Below, in pieces: positions 34,861-45,759 of a stretch of 64,000 bases of DNA; the stretch's first letter is position 1, and every line of letters begins with the position of its first letter. The stretch is from contig CM046875.1 of NCBI GenBank assembly GCA_025667525.1, forward strand, positions 119,836,340 to 119,900,339, written 5' to 3'. The stretch is from Glebionis coronaria. Taxonomy: Eukaryota > Streptophyta > Magnoliopsida > Asterales > Asteraceae. The position numbers were made by a program, and so were the translations under genes. The notes beneath the pieces are model-generated. The model did not search any database. It was not told where the DNA came from and saw only the letters and a program-made list of their open reading frames with translations.

Positions 34861-37800
34861 TTATGCCCCCGTCATTGTCTTGCTAGCGTAATGGATTGGT
34901 TGGAAGTGTTTATTCACTCTTTGTCCCAGAACCGATCCAATAGAAAAATCACTAGCATCACACATCAACTCAAAGGGAAGCTCCCAATTAGGGGTAACCA
35001 AGACGGGTGCCTTAGTTAGCTTATCCTTAAGCGAGTTGAAGGCTTCAAGACACTCTTTGGAAAAGATAAAAGGAGTATCTTTCTCCAAGAGGTGGGTCAT
35101 CGGGCGAGCGATTTGAGAAAAATCTTTGATGAATCGACGGTAGAAGCCCGCATGACCCAGAAAACTTCTCACACCCTTCACGGTTGAAGGTAGAGGCAAC
35201 TTGGCGATAACATCGACTTTAGCACGGTCTACTTCAAGACCGGCTTTGGAAATCTTGTGTCCCAGCACGATGCCTTCTTTTACCATAAAATGGCATTTTT
35301 CCCAATTCAGAACAAGGCGAGTGTCTTCGCACCGCTTAAGCATACGTTCCAAATTGGCAAGGCAAGAAGAGAAGGAATCCCCGAAGACCGAGAAATCATC
35401 CATGAAGACTTCCATGGTTTGTTCGACCATGTCATGGAAGATAGCTAACATGCACCTTTGGAAAGTCCCGGGGGCATTGCATAAGCCAAAAGGCATTCTT
35501 TTGTAAGCAAATGTGCCATAGGGACAAGTGAATGTAGTCTTTTCTTGATCTTGGGGATCGATGGGTATTTGGAAATAACCCGAGAAACCATCAAGAAAGC
35601 AGTAATATTCATTACCCGCTAATCGTTCAAGCATTTGGTCCATAAAAGGTAGAGGGAAATGATCCTTTCTCGTGGCATCATTGAGTTTGCGGTAGTCTAT
35701 ACAAACTCTCCACCCAGTAACGAGACGAGTAGAAATCAACTCGTTGTGTTCATTGGGAACAACGGTTATTCCGCCCTTCTTGGGCACATAATGGATTGGA
35801 CTAACCCATGGTGAATCCGAAATAGGGTAAATCATACCCGCATCAAGAAGTTTGAGAACCTCTGTTTTGATGACTTCATGTATTTTTGGATTCACCCTTC
35901 GTTGGCTTTGAATTGTGGGCTTAAAGTCATCCTCCATGAGAATTTTGTGTGTGCAGAAGTGAGGATCAATTCCACGAATATCAGAGATTTTCCAAGCAAT
36001 AGCCTTCTTGTGATCTTTCAAAACGGCGATGAGGCGAGTTTTCTCTTCATCCTTTAGGTCCTTAGCAATGATGACTGGCGACTTCTTCTCGTCTTCAAGA
36101 AATACGTACTCAAGATGAGGCGGCAACTCCTTAAGTTCTAAATCCGGAGGATTTTCGACGGGAGGCGTTTTCAAAGTCGGAGTATCGATAGCAATAACCG
36201 TGGGAGATGGAGGAGAAGGATTGTCTTTGTTGAGAAGGTTGTCGAAGAAATGCATGTCTTCGTCCTCATCGGTAGGAGAATCATCAGTAGATAAGTTCAC
36301 ATCTCCCATGGTGTCTTCAAGATCTTTCCAAAACAAATCACTATCTCCAAATAGAGACAATGATGAATCAATAGAGGACACGGTCTCAACATTGGGAAGA
36401 GAGGTAGGAATACTTTTGCAAGCATCATTAAAGTGTTCTTCACAAGCCTCATCAAGAACGTCAATACAATTAACACTCTCATATGAATAAGGCTGTTTAG
36501 ACAACTTTCCCATGTTGAAGACTACTTTATCGTCACCCACTCTCATGATAAGCTCACCGGCTTCAACATCAATGAGAGTGCGACCGGTCCTCAAGAATGG
36601 ACGACCAACAATTAGTGCCACACGAGGGTCCATCTCGTAGTCGACGACAACGAAATCAGCAGGAAAGGTGAATTTTTCGACTCCTACAATTACGTCTTCG
36701 GCTATCCCCACTGGATAAGCGACCGTACGGTTAGCCAATTCCAAAGTCATTTTGGTGGGGACTAGCTCTGGGAGAGATAATTGCTTCCAAACGCTTAGAG
36801 GCATAAGATTAATACTGGCACCTAGATCGGCTAGGGCCATGCAATTCTCTACTCCCGGGAAATTGCAAGGGATTAAGAAACGACCCGGATCACCAAGCTT
36901 GGTTGGCAATTTCCTTAAGAGCACTGCGGAGCAATTCTCATTAAGTTGGGTGTTGGCAATATCGAGGAGCTTTTCCTTGTCGCTTAGAAGATCTTTAAAC
37001 ATTTTTGCATATTTAGGCATGTGAGCGAGAGCCTCAGCGAAGGAGATATTGAAATTCAATTGTTTGAACATTTTAAGAAAGTTCGAAACCTGAATATCAT
37101 CCTTGCTTTTGAGCTTTTCTTTCCTCAACCTAGATGGATAAGGTATATTGGAAGAAGATGAAGGCTTTGGAAGAATAGGATCACTCACATCCTTGGGTGG
37201 AGGAGGGGTAGAAGGAAGAGGTGGAGAAATTGGGGAAGGAAAAAGATGAGGAATAGGAGCAGGTGACTCGTTCTCCTTAGTCACAACCACCGGTGGAGGT
37301 ATAGGAAGCTCGGGTTCCTTGGTACCTTTGCCACTTCGAGTGGTGATTGCTTTCATCTCCCCTCTTGGATTCGCAACGGTGTTACTCGGAAGAGTACCCG
37401 AAGAAGAGGGTTGATTACCTTGGAAGAAACTAGCCATCATGTTCTTCAAGTCATTTGTTTGGCTATCCAACGTGTTTCTCATGTCGGCTCTCAAATCGTT
37501 TCCTTGTTTGACCAAGTCTGCTTTCAAGTTGCGCACTTCCTGTTGGAGATTTTCCACGATCACATCATTGGTCCTCATGTAGGTTGCAACCTCTTGGTGT
37601 AATGCAGTGGGTTGGTTTGGAGGAGCATTGTATGCGGGTGGTTGATAAGCAGGTTGTTGGTAAACTTGGTTGTTACGTTGAGGTGGTTGTTGCTGCTTGT
37701 GAGGAGGGATGTATGGTGTACGAGGTTGTTGTTGTTGTTGAGGAGGGCGGTTGAGGTTTTGTTGTTGGTTTGGGTTGTTTGGAGGAAAACCAGGTGGTGA

Positions 37801-38913
37801 AAGATAGTTGTTGGAGCGGTAGCTAAGCAAATTACGGTCACCTTGAGGTCTAGCTTGATAAGCAGGTTGAGGATAGGTGCCATAAGCTGCATTCACATTC
37901 TCAGCAGGGTAGTCGTGGGTGGCGGTACAAGTGGTGTAAGAGTGAGGACCCCCGCATATCTCGCATGGTTGGCTAACAGCACTGACTTGAGCGTTTTTAG
38001 CGTTGTTGCTGTTGGTGTTGTTGACGGTGTGGGTAACAAGCGATTCAAGAAGCGTAGTGATTTTGTCAAGTCGCTTGTCGCTGTCACTAGTGCTAGCACT
38101 AGCGACATTGGTCCGAACACTCTTGGTTTGCACACGAGACTTATTCTCAATGATATCCCAAGCAGCATTGGAAGTCTTAGCCAAAAGATTACCCCCCGAG
38201 GCACTGTTTAGTGAATCTTGGTCACTCATGCTTAAACCATTGTAAAAAGTATTAATTTGATGTACTTTGGTAAAACCATGTTGTGGGCATTTTCTTAAAA
38301 GATCTTTAAAACGATCCCAAGATTCACTAAACGACTCATCGTACTTTTGTTCAAAATTTATGATTTCATTCCGCAAAGCGGTAGTACGAGAGGGTGGGAA
38401 AAAGTAATTGATAAACTTGGTTTCCAAATCCGTCCACGAGAGAATACTCTGTGGCGGTTCCTTAGCAAGCCAATGCCGGGCTTGTCCCTCTAAAGAAAAG
38501 GGAAAAAGTTGTAACCTGATAACCTCTTGTGGAACACCATTGAATTTGACCGTGTTAGTGAGTTGCAAGAATCTCTTGATATGGTCATGTGGGTCATCAA
38601 TGGTACGTCCTAAGAATGGTTGAGCGGAGACCATCTGGATAAAGCCTGATTTAAGCTCAAAATTGTTGGCTGCAAATGCTGGTATAACAATTGGATCAGT
38701 GTTGCCATCTACATGAGCTTGCAGCAGTTCAATCATCGGGCGATTATCCGGAAGGGGCTCATTGTTGTTGTTATTGTTCATGTTGTTGAAAGGCGGGTTG
38801 TTGTTGTTATTATTGTTGTTTGGAGGTGGTATGTTGTTGTTGTTTTGGACACCGGCCATGTCTAAGTGATCGAGAGGCTCGATCTCTTGATAAGACGTGG
38901 ATCGAGTGCGCAT
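34861..38913 (-). CDS. Athila-1 gag-protease-RT polyprotein, open for 1350 codons
   Basis: I choose the ATG at 38913 (MRTRSTSYQE), the usual Athila gag start, over the ATG nine codons earlier. Domains from that start: an Asn-rich linker, the gag core (residues about 75-205), a CCHC knuckle CEICGGPHSYTTC near residue 315, a proline/glutamine-rich stretch, then an aspartic protease with DLGASINLMP near residue 695. The RT follows, with CIDYRKLND near 1070, PFGLCNAPG near 1145 and catalytic FMDD near 1170, and then the start of RNase H. Protease DLGA and RT FMDD replace the common DTGA and YxDD; both are shared with the second copy, so they are lineage states. The frame ends at TAA 34861-34863, where the second Athila copy has glutamine, so the stop is premature. 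Confidence 0.92.
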   Translation of the reverse strand: MRTRSTSYQEIEPLDHLDMAGVQNNNNIPPPNNNNNNNNPPFNNMNNNNNNEPLPDNRPMIELLQAHVDGNTDPIVIPAFAANNFELKSGFIQMVSAQPFLGRTIDDPHDHIKRFLQLTNTVKFNGVPQEVIRLQLFPFSLEGQARHWLAKEPPQSILSWTDLETKFINYFFPPSRTTALRNEIINFEQKYDESFSESWDRFKDLLRKCPQHGFTKVHQINTFYNGLSMSDQDSLNSASGGNLLAKTSNAAWDIIENKSRVQTKSVRTNVASASTSDSDKRLDKITTLLESLVTHTVNNTNSNNAKNAQVSAVSQPCEICGGPHSYTTCTATHDYPAENVNAAYGTYPQPAYQARPQGDRNLLSYRSNNYLSPPGFPPNNPNQQQNLNRPPQQQQQPRTPYIPPHKQQQPPQRNNQVYQQPAYQPPAYNAPPNQPTALHQEVATYMRTNDVIVENLQQEVRNLKADLVKQGNDLRADMRNTLDSQTNDLKNMMASFFQGNQPSSSGTLPSNTVANPRGEMKAITTRSGKGTKEPELPIPPPVVVTKENESPAPIPHLFPSPISPPLPSTPPPPKDVSDPILPKPSSSSNIPYPSRLRKEKLKSKDDIQVSNFLKMFKQLNFNISFAEALAHMPKYAKMFKDLLSDKEKLLDIANTQLNENCSAVLLRKLPTKLGDPGRFLIPCNFPGVENCMALADLGASINLMPLSVWKQLSLPELVPTKMTLELANRTVAYPVGIAEDVIVGVEKFTFPADFVVVDYEMDPRVALIVGRPFLRTGRTLIDVEAGELIMRVGDDKVVFNMGKLSKQPYSYESVNCIDVLDEACEEHFNDACKSIPTSLPNVETVSSIDSSLSLFGDSDLFWKDLEDTMGDVNLSTDDSPTDEDEDMHFFDNLLNKDNPSPPSPTVIAIDTPTLKTPPVENPPDLELKELPPHLEYVFLEDEKKSPVIIAKDLKDEEKTRLIAVLKDHKKAIAWKISDIRGIDPHFCTHKILMEDDFKPTIQSQRRVNPKIHEVIKTEVLKLLDAGMIYPISDSPWVSPIHYVPKKGGITVVPNEHNELISTRLVTGWRVCIDYRKLNDATRKDHFPLPFMDQMLERLAGNEYYCFLDGFSGYFQIPIDPQDQEKTTFTCPYGTFAYKRMPFGLCNAPGTFQRCMLAIFHDMVEQTMEVFMDDFSVFGDSFSSCLANLERMLKRCEDTRLVLNWEKCHFMVKEGIVLGHKISKAGLEVDRAKVDVIAKLPLPSTVKGVRSFLGHAGFYRRFIKDFSQIARPMTHLLEKDTPFIFSKECLEAFNSLKDKLTKAPVLVTPNWELPFELMCDASDFSIGSVLGQRVNKHFQPIHYASKTMTGA

Positions 38914-39123
38914 ACACCTGCAAAAGAACGAACAAAGCAAAAATATTTTTGGTTTTTATGTTTTTTAATTTTTTTAATTTTTGAAAATTTTATATTTTAT
39001 TTTTTTATTTTTTATTTTTTTTAGGATTTTTTTGAAATTTTTTTTATGAAAAAGTAACGTTCACGGGGAACGGATCCCAAAATCCAAGTTCTCACAAAAA
39101 ACTGTTGATCTTAACGAGAAGAG
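38914..39123 (-). other. Athila-1 leader between primer site and gag
   Basis: An untranslated leader, strongly A-rich on the coding strand at 38942-39050. No conserved motif is recognised apart from the adjoining primer site. Confidence 0.6.
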
Positions 39124-39138
39124 CCGGCAACGGCGCCA
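39124..39138 (-). promoter_or_regulatory. Athila-1 primer-binding site
   Basis: TGGCGCCGTTGCCGG on the - strand, two bases from the 5' LTR end. It matches the tRNA-Asp-type site characteristic of Athila elements. Confidence 0.88.
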
Positions 39139-39140
39139 TT

Positions 39141-40665
39141 TGATACAAGCATTTTACTATGGTTCGGAATAAGTTCTCGGTATCTCCTCGAATTGATCAC
39201 AGCTCTAAGTGGAATGATTTGTTTTTGGTGACAAAAAGGGGTTTTGGTTTTCTATACTATAAATGAAAGAGGTAAATAAAGATTTTAACCAAAAGCAGTG
39301 AATGAAATTAAACTTGAACTTAAATAAAACAATTACTCGAATAAAACTTTAAGATAAATTAAACAGTGAAACAAACTTACTGAAAATAAGCTCTATACGG
39401 AATAAATGATGATCCAGAATTAACTAGCTCTATGCGGAATGTTTCCTTACTCGGAATAAATTGACCATGTGCGGAATATTTAAGATATTCCGAATAGAAG
39501 AGAAAAGAAGAAGACTATGCGGAATAATCAATCACCATGCGGAATAAAAGGTATACTCGGAATAAACAGTTACTCGGAATATATAATGCTATGCGGAATA
39601 TACTAACATTCCGGGTAAGGGAAAACTGAGGGAGCTACTCGGAATATATAAAATATTCTGAATAAAGGAAAGTTAAAAAGCGCTACTCGGAATATAGAAA
39701 TATTTCGAATAGTGGAAAAAGAGAGATGCTATCCGGAATAATGAAAATGTTCCGAATAAGGGTCAAGACAAATGGACTATACGGAAAGTTGCTGGGAATA
39801 AAGAACAGCAACAGATACTTCAAGAACAGGGGACTCGAATTTACCATAAATCGAACTAAATAAGCAAAAAGGTTTAACCAAATTAACCACAAATCATCTA
39901 CTAACTACAAGGATCAAATTCCAATCATAATAACACAAATTCAACAACTTTTTAGAATCAAACTTGAACCAAATAAAAACTTAAGAACTTTAAATAAAAA
40001 GATGATGAAGATCAAGATGAATGAAAAGATTAAATGAACACTTGTATTGATGATTTAGATTCAGTAACAAAAGGAAAAGATCAAGCTTACAAGATTAAGG
40101 AACAAATCAAAGAGGATGAAGAACCACTCCTTAAGGGAGATGGTTTTCCTACGAAATAGGAAAAGAAAAACTGAAAGAAAAAACTAGATTCCAAATTTTG
40201 TGAGGGTGATCCTTTATATAGGCTGAGTGGTTGGTTGGTGAGTAGGCTTTCTCCATTTCTTCTTGTCTTCTCGTCTTTTCAGAAAAGTTGACGTTTTCGA
40301 TTCTGATTCGGGATTTGTCGACGATTAAATTCAACTCGTCTTTTAATTTCTTCGTTAAATAGACTTGAGTTTCTTCGACATATGTAAATCTTCCATCTCT
40401 GGTCCATTTCTTCGATAAATCTTCAAATAGGCCCATTGACTTCAAATCTTTTGCATCTCTTTGACAATAGACTTCGTCTTGAGTCTTTTTCTTCGATAAA
40501 ACCCGTGCAATCCCATGTTTTCTTCAATAATCATCCGGTTGACTCTGAAAACACAATAAACACAAAAACCACGCATAATTCCAAACAATTGATATTAAAC
40601 ACGCGTTTTGGTCTTGTTTTAGTAAGAAATAAGTGGTAAAAGGATAGGTGTTTTCACACCTATCA
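39141..40665 (-). repeat. Athila-1 5' LTR (right)
   Basis: Same length as the left LTR, with about 13 differences counted by eye. It ends ACACCTATCA, followed at once by the target duplication GTGCT. Confidence 0.95.
40213..40222 (-). promoter_or_regulatory. LTR TATA box (Athila-1, 5' LTR)
   Basis: CCTATATAAA on the - strand, at the same LTR offset as 30851-30860. Confidence 0.7.
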
Positions 40666-42374
40666 GTGCTGTATACAGATGGAGCGGCTAATAGTAAGGG
40701 AGCCGGTGCTGGTCTGGTACTAATTAACCCGGAGGAGGTAGAATTTTCATATGCGTTGAGGTTCAATTTCAATTGTTCAAACAATGAGGCTGAGTACGAA
40801 GCCCTTCTGGCGGGACTCCATCTGGCCGAGAAGATGGGAGTGAAAGAATTACAAGCCAAGGTAGACTCAAAATTGGTGGCTTGTCAGATCAAAGGGGAGT
40901 TTGAGGCAAGTGATGATAGGATGTCCAAATACTTAGCCAAGGTCAAAGAACTTCTTCCCATCTTCACCAAGTTCGATATAGAACACATTCCACGCCACAA
41001 GAACCAAAAGGCCGATGTCCTAAGCAAACTCGCTTCAATTGCATTCAACCATCTAACCAAAGAAGTGCTGGTAGAAGCGTTAGACGCAAGGTCCATAGAT
41101 GTTCAAGAAGTCAACGATATAGTGGAAGAAGAGGGGGAATGCTGGATGTCTCCTATCAAAAGGTGTTTGGAAGAAGGGATATGGCCGCAAGAGCCAGAGA
41201 AGGCCAGGAACCTAAGAATGAAAATTCCCATGTATACTCTGGAAAACGGCATCCTATTCAAAAAGTCGTATCTATCTCCAATGCTAAGGTGCGTCGGTCC
41301 GTTACAAGCAAACTACATAATCAGGGAGGTTCACGAGGGGGCGTGCGGAATGCACGCCGGAGCAAGGTCTGTTGTGGCAAAGATAATGCGTCAAGGTTAT
41401 TTCTGGCCAACTATGCACCAAGATGCATGGGACGAGATCTCCAAATGTGATTCATGCAAAATACATGGTCCCATACCGAGGCTTCTAAAAACCAACCTCA
41501 CTTCGATAACATCGCCTTGGCCTTTTTACCAATGGGGAATGGACATACTAGGTCCAATCGTGGAAATGCCGGAAACATCAAATTTGTAATAGTGGCCATT
41601 GATTACTTCACCAAGTGGATTGAGGCAAAGCCGGTGGCTAAGATAACTGGAAAAGAGGTGCAAAAATTTGCTTGGGAAAACATAGTGTGTAGATTCGGTC
41701 TACCGGGAGTGATAGTGACTGATAATGGCAAACAGTTGATAGATGGATCCTTCGGAAAATGGTGCGAAAAATGGCACATCAAGCAGATGAATACTGCGGT
41801 AGCACATCCACAAGCTAACGGCCTAGTTGAAAGAGCCAACAAGTCATTGATGCACGGTCTGAAAGCAAGGCTGGGGAGAAGGTTAACCGGATGGGTCGAC
41901 GAACTACCCCATGTGTTATGGGCCCACCGTACCATGCTCAAGACAAGCAATGGAGAAACCCCCTTCAGCCTCACCTATGGAAGTGAAGCGGTCATCCCTG
42001 CAGAAATAGGCATCCCTACCGCAAGAACCTTGTTGTTCGATGATGACGCAAATGAAGAGGAGCTGCGGCTAAACCTAGATCTGCTACAAGAAAGGAGAGA
42101 AGCCGCGGCCATACAGGAAGCCAAATATAAAAAGAAGGTAGAACAATACTACAACAAACGTGTTAAGCCCTGCTCTTTCAAGGTCAGAGACTTTGTATAC
42201 CGTCGCAACATGGCCAGCCGACAGGAGAAAATAGGGAAGTTGGGTCCCAACTGGGAGGGTCCCTACAGGATTGTCGAAGCTTATCAGACTGGATCATACA
42301 AGCTGGAAACCACCGAAGGAAAAGAAATCCCGCGTACCTGGCATGCAACCAACCTACAAAAATGTTTTATGTAA
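40666..42374 (+). pseudogene. Tat pol, 3' part: second (archaeal-type) RNase H and integrase
   Basis: The frame resumes directly from the left half across GTGCT. It opens with YTDGAANSKGAGAGLVL, the start of the additional RNase H that marks Tat-group elements, and runs to HKNQKADVLSKLA near 41000. The integrase follows: an HHCC zinc region (HEGACGMHAG...CDSCKIHG, 41330-41465), WGMDILGP near 41540, TDNGKQL near 41720, and HPQANGLVERANKSL with the catalytic glutamate near 41815. It ends with a C-terminal PNWEGPYRIVEAY segment and TAA at 42372-42374. A single-base frameshift lies at about 41560-41575, just after WGMDILGP. These parts process element RNA and insert cDNA. Confidence 0.9.
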
Positions 42375-42495
42375 TATGAACAAGATGTATCATTTCCTGT
42401 TGTTTTTAATGAATGAAAACCTTTAAGCATGTTTGATCGCAGTAATTATAAACCACGGCTTAGCTAACCGTATGGTATGTGAATACGCTTTAAAA

Positions 42496-42792
42496 TGCTG
42501 GATGCGCCTAAAGGGCAATCCGGAGACAAATAAAAAGCGGTCCGGTACCGATGTCTCCCACATAATCTTAAAGAAAGTATAATCGCCAAGAATACATGAT
42601 TGGATGCGTCCAAAGGACAATCCGGAGACAAATAAAAAGCGATTTCAATATCGATGTCTCCCGAACCATATATACACTAATGTAGACGTACAAGTGTTGG
42701 ATGCGCTCAAATAGCAATCCGAAGACAAAACAAAAGCGGCCGAGTGCCGATGTCTTCCACATATATGAGGTATAAATAACAAAATAAGGTCA
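42496..42792 (+). repeat. Three tandem repeats of about 97-102 bp in the Tat 3' UTR
   Basis: Units begin near 42496, 42598 and 42695. They share GGATGCG, then CAATCCGGAGACAAATAAAA, GCGG or GCGA, and CCGATGTCTCCCACATA. They are diverged (roughly 75-85 percent by eye). Tandem repeats in this region are a known habit of Tat elements and can seed satellites. Confidence 0.85.
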
Positions 42793-44007
42793 AGTCTGTA
42801 AGAGACGTTTCGGACAAAGAGTCGGTAATCATAACGGTTTTGACAAAGATATAACATAAGCAAACTGGATAACTATTCATAGAAGGATTAAATGTTACGG
42901 GTGAAACTTGTCTGTGGAGCCACAAATGTTAAAAATTATTACAATAACCATAAGTGTTTTAAAGTAACAGATTACAAAGTATCCCGGCATCCCGGGTCTT
43001 CAAATCAGATCAGGAGGCTTCACCATCATGAGTTGCGGAATGAGAACCGGCACCATCTTGGTTGTTCGCTGGAGGTTTGGAAGCGCCAACAATCTCGGCT
43101 GTAGGAGCAGGGGGTTTCTCGGCTGGAGCAAGCTGCATGATATCAACGACCGAAAGCTTATTGGCTGCCGACACCTTGGCCACGAAGGGATACTCAGCGG
43201 AAAATAAATCCATAAAGTCCTCCTTCCAGGTTCTGGCCATCTCTACATTTAGATTGTCAGCAGCAGCAATTGCAGCTTCAACTTGCTCCGGTGTACGCCC
43301 ATATTCAACAGCCTTGAGAAACCCTGCATTATACATACCTCCAACGCCCAAGGAGAGAGATCGCCTATATTCATAGCTGGCAAGAAGTTTGCGTACCAAG
43401 ATAGGGAAGCCATCTCTTACCAAGACCTGTTTGTCCACCTCGGCTTGAGCAAGGAGAGAGGTCAAATGTTTGTTACCAGCTTCAAGCTCCTTTATCCTCT
43501 CGGAATCTCTGATATGATCCTAGGCACTTACACTTGAGAGATGTTCCAGCTCAGCAATCTTCTCGTCCTTGGTAGCAATCATAGCACCGGAATCTTCAAC
43601 CTCCTTTTCCAACCTATCGATAGCCGCCAGATGTTCCTGCTCCCGGGTAAGACAACTGTTATAGTTGTCTTCAAGCTTTTTGTGCGCCAAGGCCATCTGG
43701 TCAAGCATGCTCTTCCCAACAGCAAAATGTCCCTGGGGTTCTTGTTGGGCTGCAGTCAAGCGGGAATGATCACGGCTAAGAGCCTCGTACCTCTTCATCA
43801 ATTCGGATACAGTAAGAGTGCTCCTGGCAAGAGTCTGGTACGCATGGCTCAAAACATCATAGTTGGAAAGAAAAGATAACATAGCTTGTTCCGCGGGAGT
43901 TGGCAGATGAAATAATAGCTCTCGAGCAGCATAATGTGAGTCAATTCGCACAGATTCATCAAGACGCCATGGGGGAACGAACCGGCGAGGAGGATCCGGC
44001 ATACCTC

Positions 44008-44088
44008 CTGAACAAAGAAAACACACCACAATATGAGGATGAATACAATGTACAAAGACAAATTAAGTCACGAGAAACCGGAACATAC
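44008..44088 (-). other. Probable intron 2 of the antisense ORF
   Basis: GTATG donor, a T-rich tail and a TTTGTTCAG acceptor on the - strand; 81 bp. Removing it keeps frame and eliminates the stop at 44063-44065. Confidence 0.65.
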
Positions 44089-44565
44089 CCGTAACATCAT
44101 CATCATGAGTATCGTCATGAGAGGGAGATGATTGATCGCTCAAATTGATGTGAGGGGTGGTCTTTGGCTCCTTTTCGCCGGTCTTGCTATGATCACCTCT
44201 GGAACCCAAAGGATGAGAGTGATTAAGAGGAGGGCTAGAATGAACCTCGTCATCTTCAGTGCCCGACGAAGCCTGAGCTTTACCGGCTTTCTTCTTTGTT
44301 CGACGGTTAGAAGGTTCACCAACGGCAGGTCTCTTTTTAGTAGTCGTCACAGGATTCTTTCCTTCATGACGAAGACGAGTTGCCAGGATCTTCGGACCAG
44401 GCTTGGTCACGGCTTCTTGTTGAAGAGTCAAGTTGGGAATAGGAGTCTTCAAAGGTAGTGGTTGAGTAACTCTTGATGCTGGAGCAACCATGGTCACATT
44501 CTCATCCCTCCCCACCTTGGCGTTGTCAAACGATGGCAGCTTAATAAATTCGTCCATAGTAAGCT

Positions 44566-44643
44566 CTGCACATAAAAAGGTAACGGTTAGAGCGAGCAAC
44601 AATAGCCCGTGGTAAGTAAAAAAAAGATATATATGCAAAGTAC
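44566..44643 (-). other. Probable intron 1 of the antisense ORF
   Basis: GTACTTTGC donor, a T-run and an ATGTGCAG acceptor on the - strand; 78 bp, with no stop inside. The translation within it is hydrophobic and unlike the flanking protein. Confidence 0.6.
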
Positions 44644-45487
44644 CCTTTTTATCGAGATCAACTACGATCCGACGGAAGGGAGGGTTCTCATAAGGAAACC
44701 ATAGACCGGCCAAGAACAACAAATGTTTGTGGGGAGGGCGAAGCAAAATGGGGTTTTCGGCAAGCAATTGCGCATGTTGTACGTTAAATGTAGTGGGAAA
44801 ATCATCACGGACATCTGTGTCCCTATCTCTCCAAAGCATAGCGTGAGGGATGGCTCTCCGATCAATCAAAAACCATTTGTGCTTCCAAAGTTTCAGGCTA
44901 GAGGTAGTTTCAGTTAAACACTTACCATAACGTTGAGGCCATCGGCTCTCAAACGAAAACCAATGACCTTGCTTGCTTAATCTATAAAAAACACGAAACA
45001 AATTCACTGTACAAGATATGTTCAGACTTCGGCAGCGAATCTCAAACATGATAACACGGTTGACACTCATAGGAACCAGTTGAGAAATATGTACAAGAAA
45101 GTGACGAATCACGGATAAGAAGAATGTGGAAAAAGAAATCCGAAGACCCCCATGCTTAAGGTAATCCTCATAAATCCCAATAAAACGATCCGGAAGGTTA
45201 TTCATGGTAAGAAGTGGATCGGGAAAACGAGGACGAAGATCAGCCGGGATAAGATACCTTCTACATAGCTTCTTTAAGTTATCATCAGTTAAGGTAGAGA
45301 CCCTAATATGCATATCGCATTTAGGGTCGCGGAAAGAAGCCTCCCCCTCGGATTCCCCGCTAGACATAACAAAAATGAGATAAGGAGGATGGAAAGAAAT
45401 GCACCTGCTAAAAAAGATAAACCTTGAAAGAATAACAATGGCGCAGACTGAGACTAGAAAGGTGTGGGTAAAAATGAAGAAGGGCAG

Positions 45488-45499
45488 CTATTTATATGG
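45488..45499 (-). promoter_or_regulatory. TATA box for the antisense ORF
   Basis: CCATATAAATAG on the - strand, about 120 bp before the ATG at 45367. It lies outside the LTR, so it is an internal antisense promoter. Confidence 0.6.
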
Positions 45500-45744
45500 A
45501 GGAGAGAAACATGGAAGTGACACAACGCGAGTTCCCATGTAAAATCCCCACCGTTGAATAGGGGAGTGGACACGTGTAAGCAGATCCTGGGTCGCGAAAC
45601 CCTAATGGCCGACAAGCCAGGAACCCAAAAGACAAAACCCATTAATGCTAGGTCAGAGAAGCAGCTTGCATTAATTAGGGCCGTTACTGTTTGGAGGACA
45701 CGTGTTTAAAAGTATCACACCGTTAGCTTATTCTAACGCTATGA

Positions 45745-45759
45745 TACTGGGGGGGGACA
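45745..45759 (+). promoter_or_regulatory. Polypurine tract of the Tat element
   Basis: ATACTGGGGGGGGACA directly precedes the 3' LTR (45760); eight consecutive G would prime plus-strand synthesis. Confidence 0.75.

Larger units (their letters stand above)
29779..40665 (-). mobile_element. Athila-lineage Ty3 LTR retrotransposon nested in the Tat element
   Basis: Identical-length 1525-bp LTRs (29779-31303 and 39141-40665), TG/CA ends and the target duplication GTGCT (29774-29778 and 40666-40670) define a complete 10,887-bp insertion in antisense orientation to its host. The primer site TGGCGCCGTTGCCGG (tRNA-Asp type) next to the right LTR is the Athila hallmark. About 13 LTR differences by eye (99.1 percent identity) make it younger than the Tat element. 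Gag-pol is open over 1350 codons, but integrase carries stops and frameshifts. No envelope-like ORF is found in the 1.9 kb between pol and the 3' LTR. Confidence 0.95.
43010..45367 (-). pseudogene. Antisense ORF of the Tat element (PF04195-type 'putative gypsy type transposon' protein plus coiled coil)
   Basis: It starts at ATG 45367 (MSSGESEGEASF), opposite to gag-pol. The N-terminal half carries the plant gypsy-antisense signature (HISQLVPMSVNRVIMFEIRC, then a GHWFSFESR and KCLTETTSSLKLWKHKW block). The middle is basic and Ser/Pro-rich, and the C-terminal third is a long coiled coil (about 43850-43430). Two GT-AG introns fit: 44643-44566 (78 bp, read through in frame) and 44088-44008 (81 bp), the second removing an in-frame stop at 44063. 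One nonsense codon remains at 43520-43522. The biochemical role of this product is unknown. A TATA box lies about 120 bp upstream. I am confident of the family, less so of the exact intron ends. Confidence 0.82.

Noticed and set aside
43900..44460. Several + strand frames opposite the antisense gene
   Set aside because: They are shadows of the - strand coding frame and have no recognisable motifs.
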